From Desulfobulbaceae bacterium (lineage in GTDB: Bacteria > Desulfobacterota > Desulfobulbia > Desulfobulbales > SURF-16), in the NCBI GenBank assembly GCA_024763495.1, contig JANTFJ010000178.1:1-5844 (forward strand): DNA of 5,844 bases, given 5' to 3'. The notes below the pieces were generated by a model. The model was not told the DNA's origin. It saw only the letters and a program-made list of their open reading frames with translations, and did not search any database. A program made the position numbers and the translations under genes. How positions within the stretch are numbered: the stretch's first letter is position 1; each line of letters begins with the position of its first letter. Positions 5,751 through 5,844 of this stretch are shown here, piece after piece.

Positions 5751-5844
5751 GTAAGCGCTCCATGAACACCACCCTGCACCCGTTTAAACGCCGCGATATA
5801 CCTGATGTATTATCGCGAGCGTTGAAACGGGCACATGGCGGCAT
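5751..5844 (+). mobile_element. IS66-like insertion sequence end, partial, running off the right edge
   Basis: The sequence starting GTAAGCGCT at 5751, followed by TGAACACCACCCTGCAC, recurs at 1755-1783 with 2 mismatches in 29 bases. IS66-family elements characteristically begin with GTAA at their ends, so this reads as the terminal inverted repeat of such an element extending rightwards out of the window. A large imperfect hairpin (5779-5831) lies just inside it. No transposase reading frame is visible, so a full element, a non-autonomous derivative or a remnant are all possible. The IS66 assignment rests on recalled end features only. Confidence 0.45.
5779..5831. repeat. Large imperfect inverted repeat (hairpin) inside the IS-like end
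   Basis: The left arm reads CCCGTTT, A, AACGC, CGCGATA, TAC and pairs with GTA, T, TATCGCG, A, GCGTT, G, AAACGGG. This gives 22 base pairs with one A-G mismatch and two single-base bulges around a 5-base loop (5802-5806). No T-run follows on either strand, so it does not look like an intrinsic terminator. Its position just inside the conserved 29-base end suggests a subterminal structure of a mobile element. Confidence 0.7.

Noticed and set aside
5779..5831. Integron attC site
   Set aside because: The arms contain GTTTAAAC and GTTGAAAC, superficially like attC core sites, but they do not fit RYYYAAC and GTTRRRY because of an extra purine. No cassette or integrase is visible.
5665..5844. Minus-strand frame of 59 codons entering from the right edge
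   Set aside because: It begins with an ATG exactly at the window edge, runs through the hairpin and IS-like end, and ends in A+T-rich leader. It shows no recognisable family features and no ribosome site can be seen.

Overview
The window holds one compact gene set, all on the minus strand. In transcription order it encodes a biotin carboxylase (accC-like), a single-chain carboxyltransferase in which an AccA-like (alpha) half is followed by an AccD-like (beta) half, a small biotin carrier protein, and a biotin protein ligase (birA). Together these cover the parts of a multi-subunit acetyl-CoA (or related acyl-CoA) carboxylase plus the enzyme that attaches its biotin. The carboxylase would charge carrier biotin with carboxyl from bicarbonate and ATP. 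The carboxyltransferase would pass it to the acyl-CoA, giving malonyl-CoA if the substrate is acetyl-CoA, the first step of fatty acid synthesis. No gene is seen on the plus strand.

Layout from right to left, which is the direction of transcription. 5844-5567 is non-coding: the outer part (5844-5751) looks like the end of an IS66-type insertion sequence with a large imperfect hairpin, and the inner part is a very A+T-rich leader. 5566-4160 is the biotin carboxylase. 4159-4051 is a 109-base gap with a hairpin across the accC stop codon. 4050-1801 is the fused carboxyltransferase. 1800-1665 is a 136-base gap holding a second, solitary copy of the IS66-like end and two short hairpins. 1664-1020 is the biotin carrier protein, overlapping the ligase gene (1029-109) by 10 bases. 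108-1 is non-coding and may hold another IS66-like end pointing out of the window.

All four proteins are recognisable but divergent, and several departures involve parts that must work together. The carrier has an L-M-K-R biotin site instead of the usual A-M-K-M, while the ligase has an altered biotin-binding loop (usual G-R-G-R-R-G-R reads S-V-G-R-F-G-R). The carboxylase lacks the usual V-T-E after its N-T-R-I-Q-V-E motif. The carboxyltransferase has the order alpha then beta, opposite to the beta-then-alpha order of the known single-chain acyl-CoA carboxyltransferases, with a long helical linker and an enlarged zinc knuckle.

The organism is a bacterium of moderate G+C content. The gene set and its style of divergence are reminiscent of sulfate-reducing Desulfobacterota (Desulfobulbales/Desulfobacterales), but that is an inference from recollection of the family and cannot be proved here. 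IS-like ends at both edges and inside the cluster suggest a mobile-element-rich genome.
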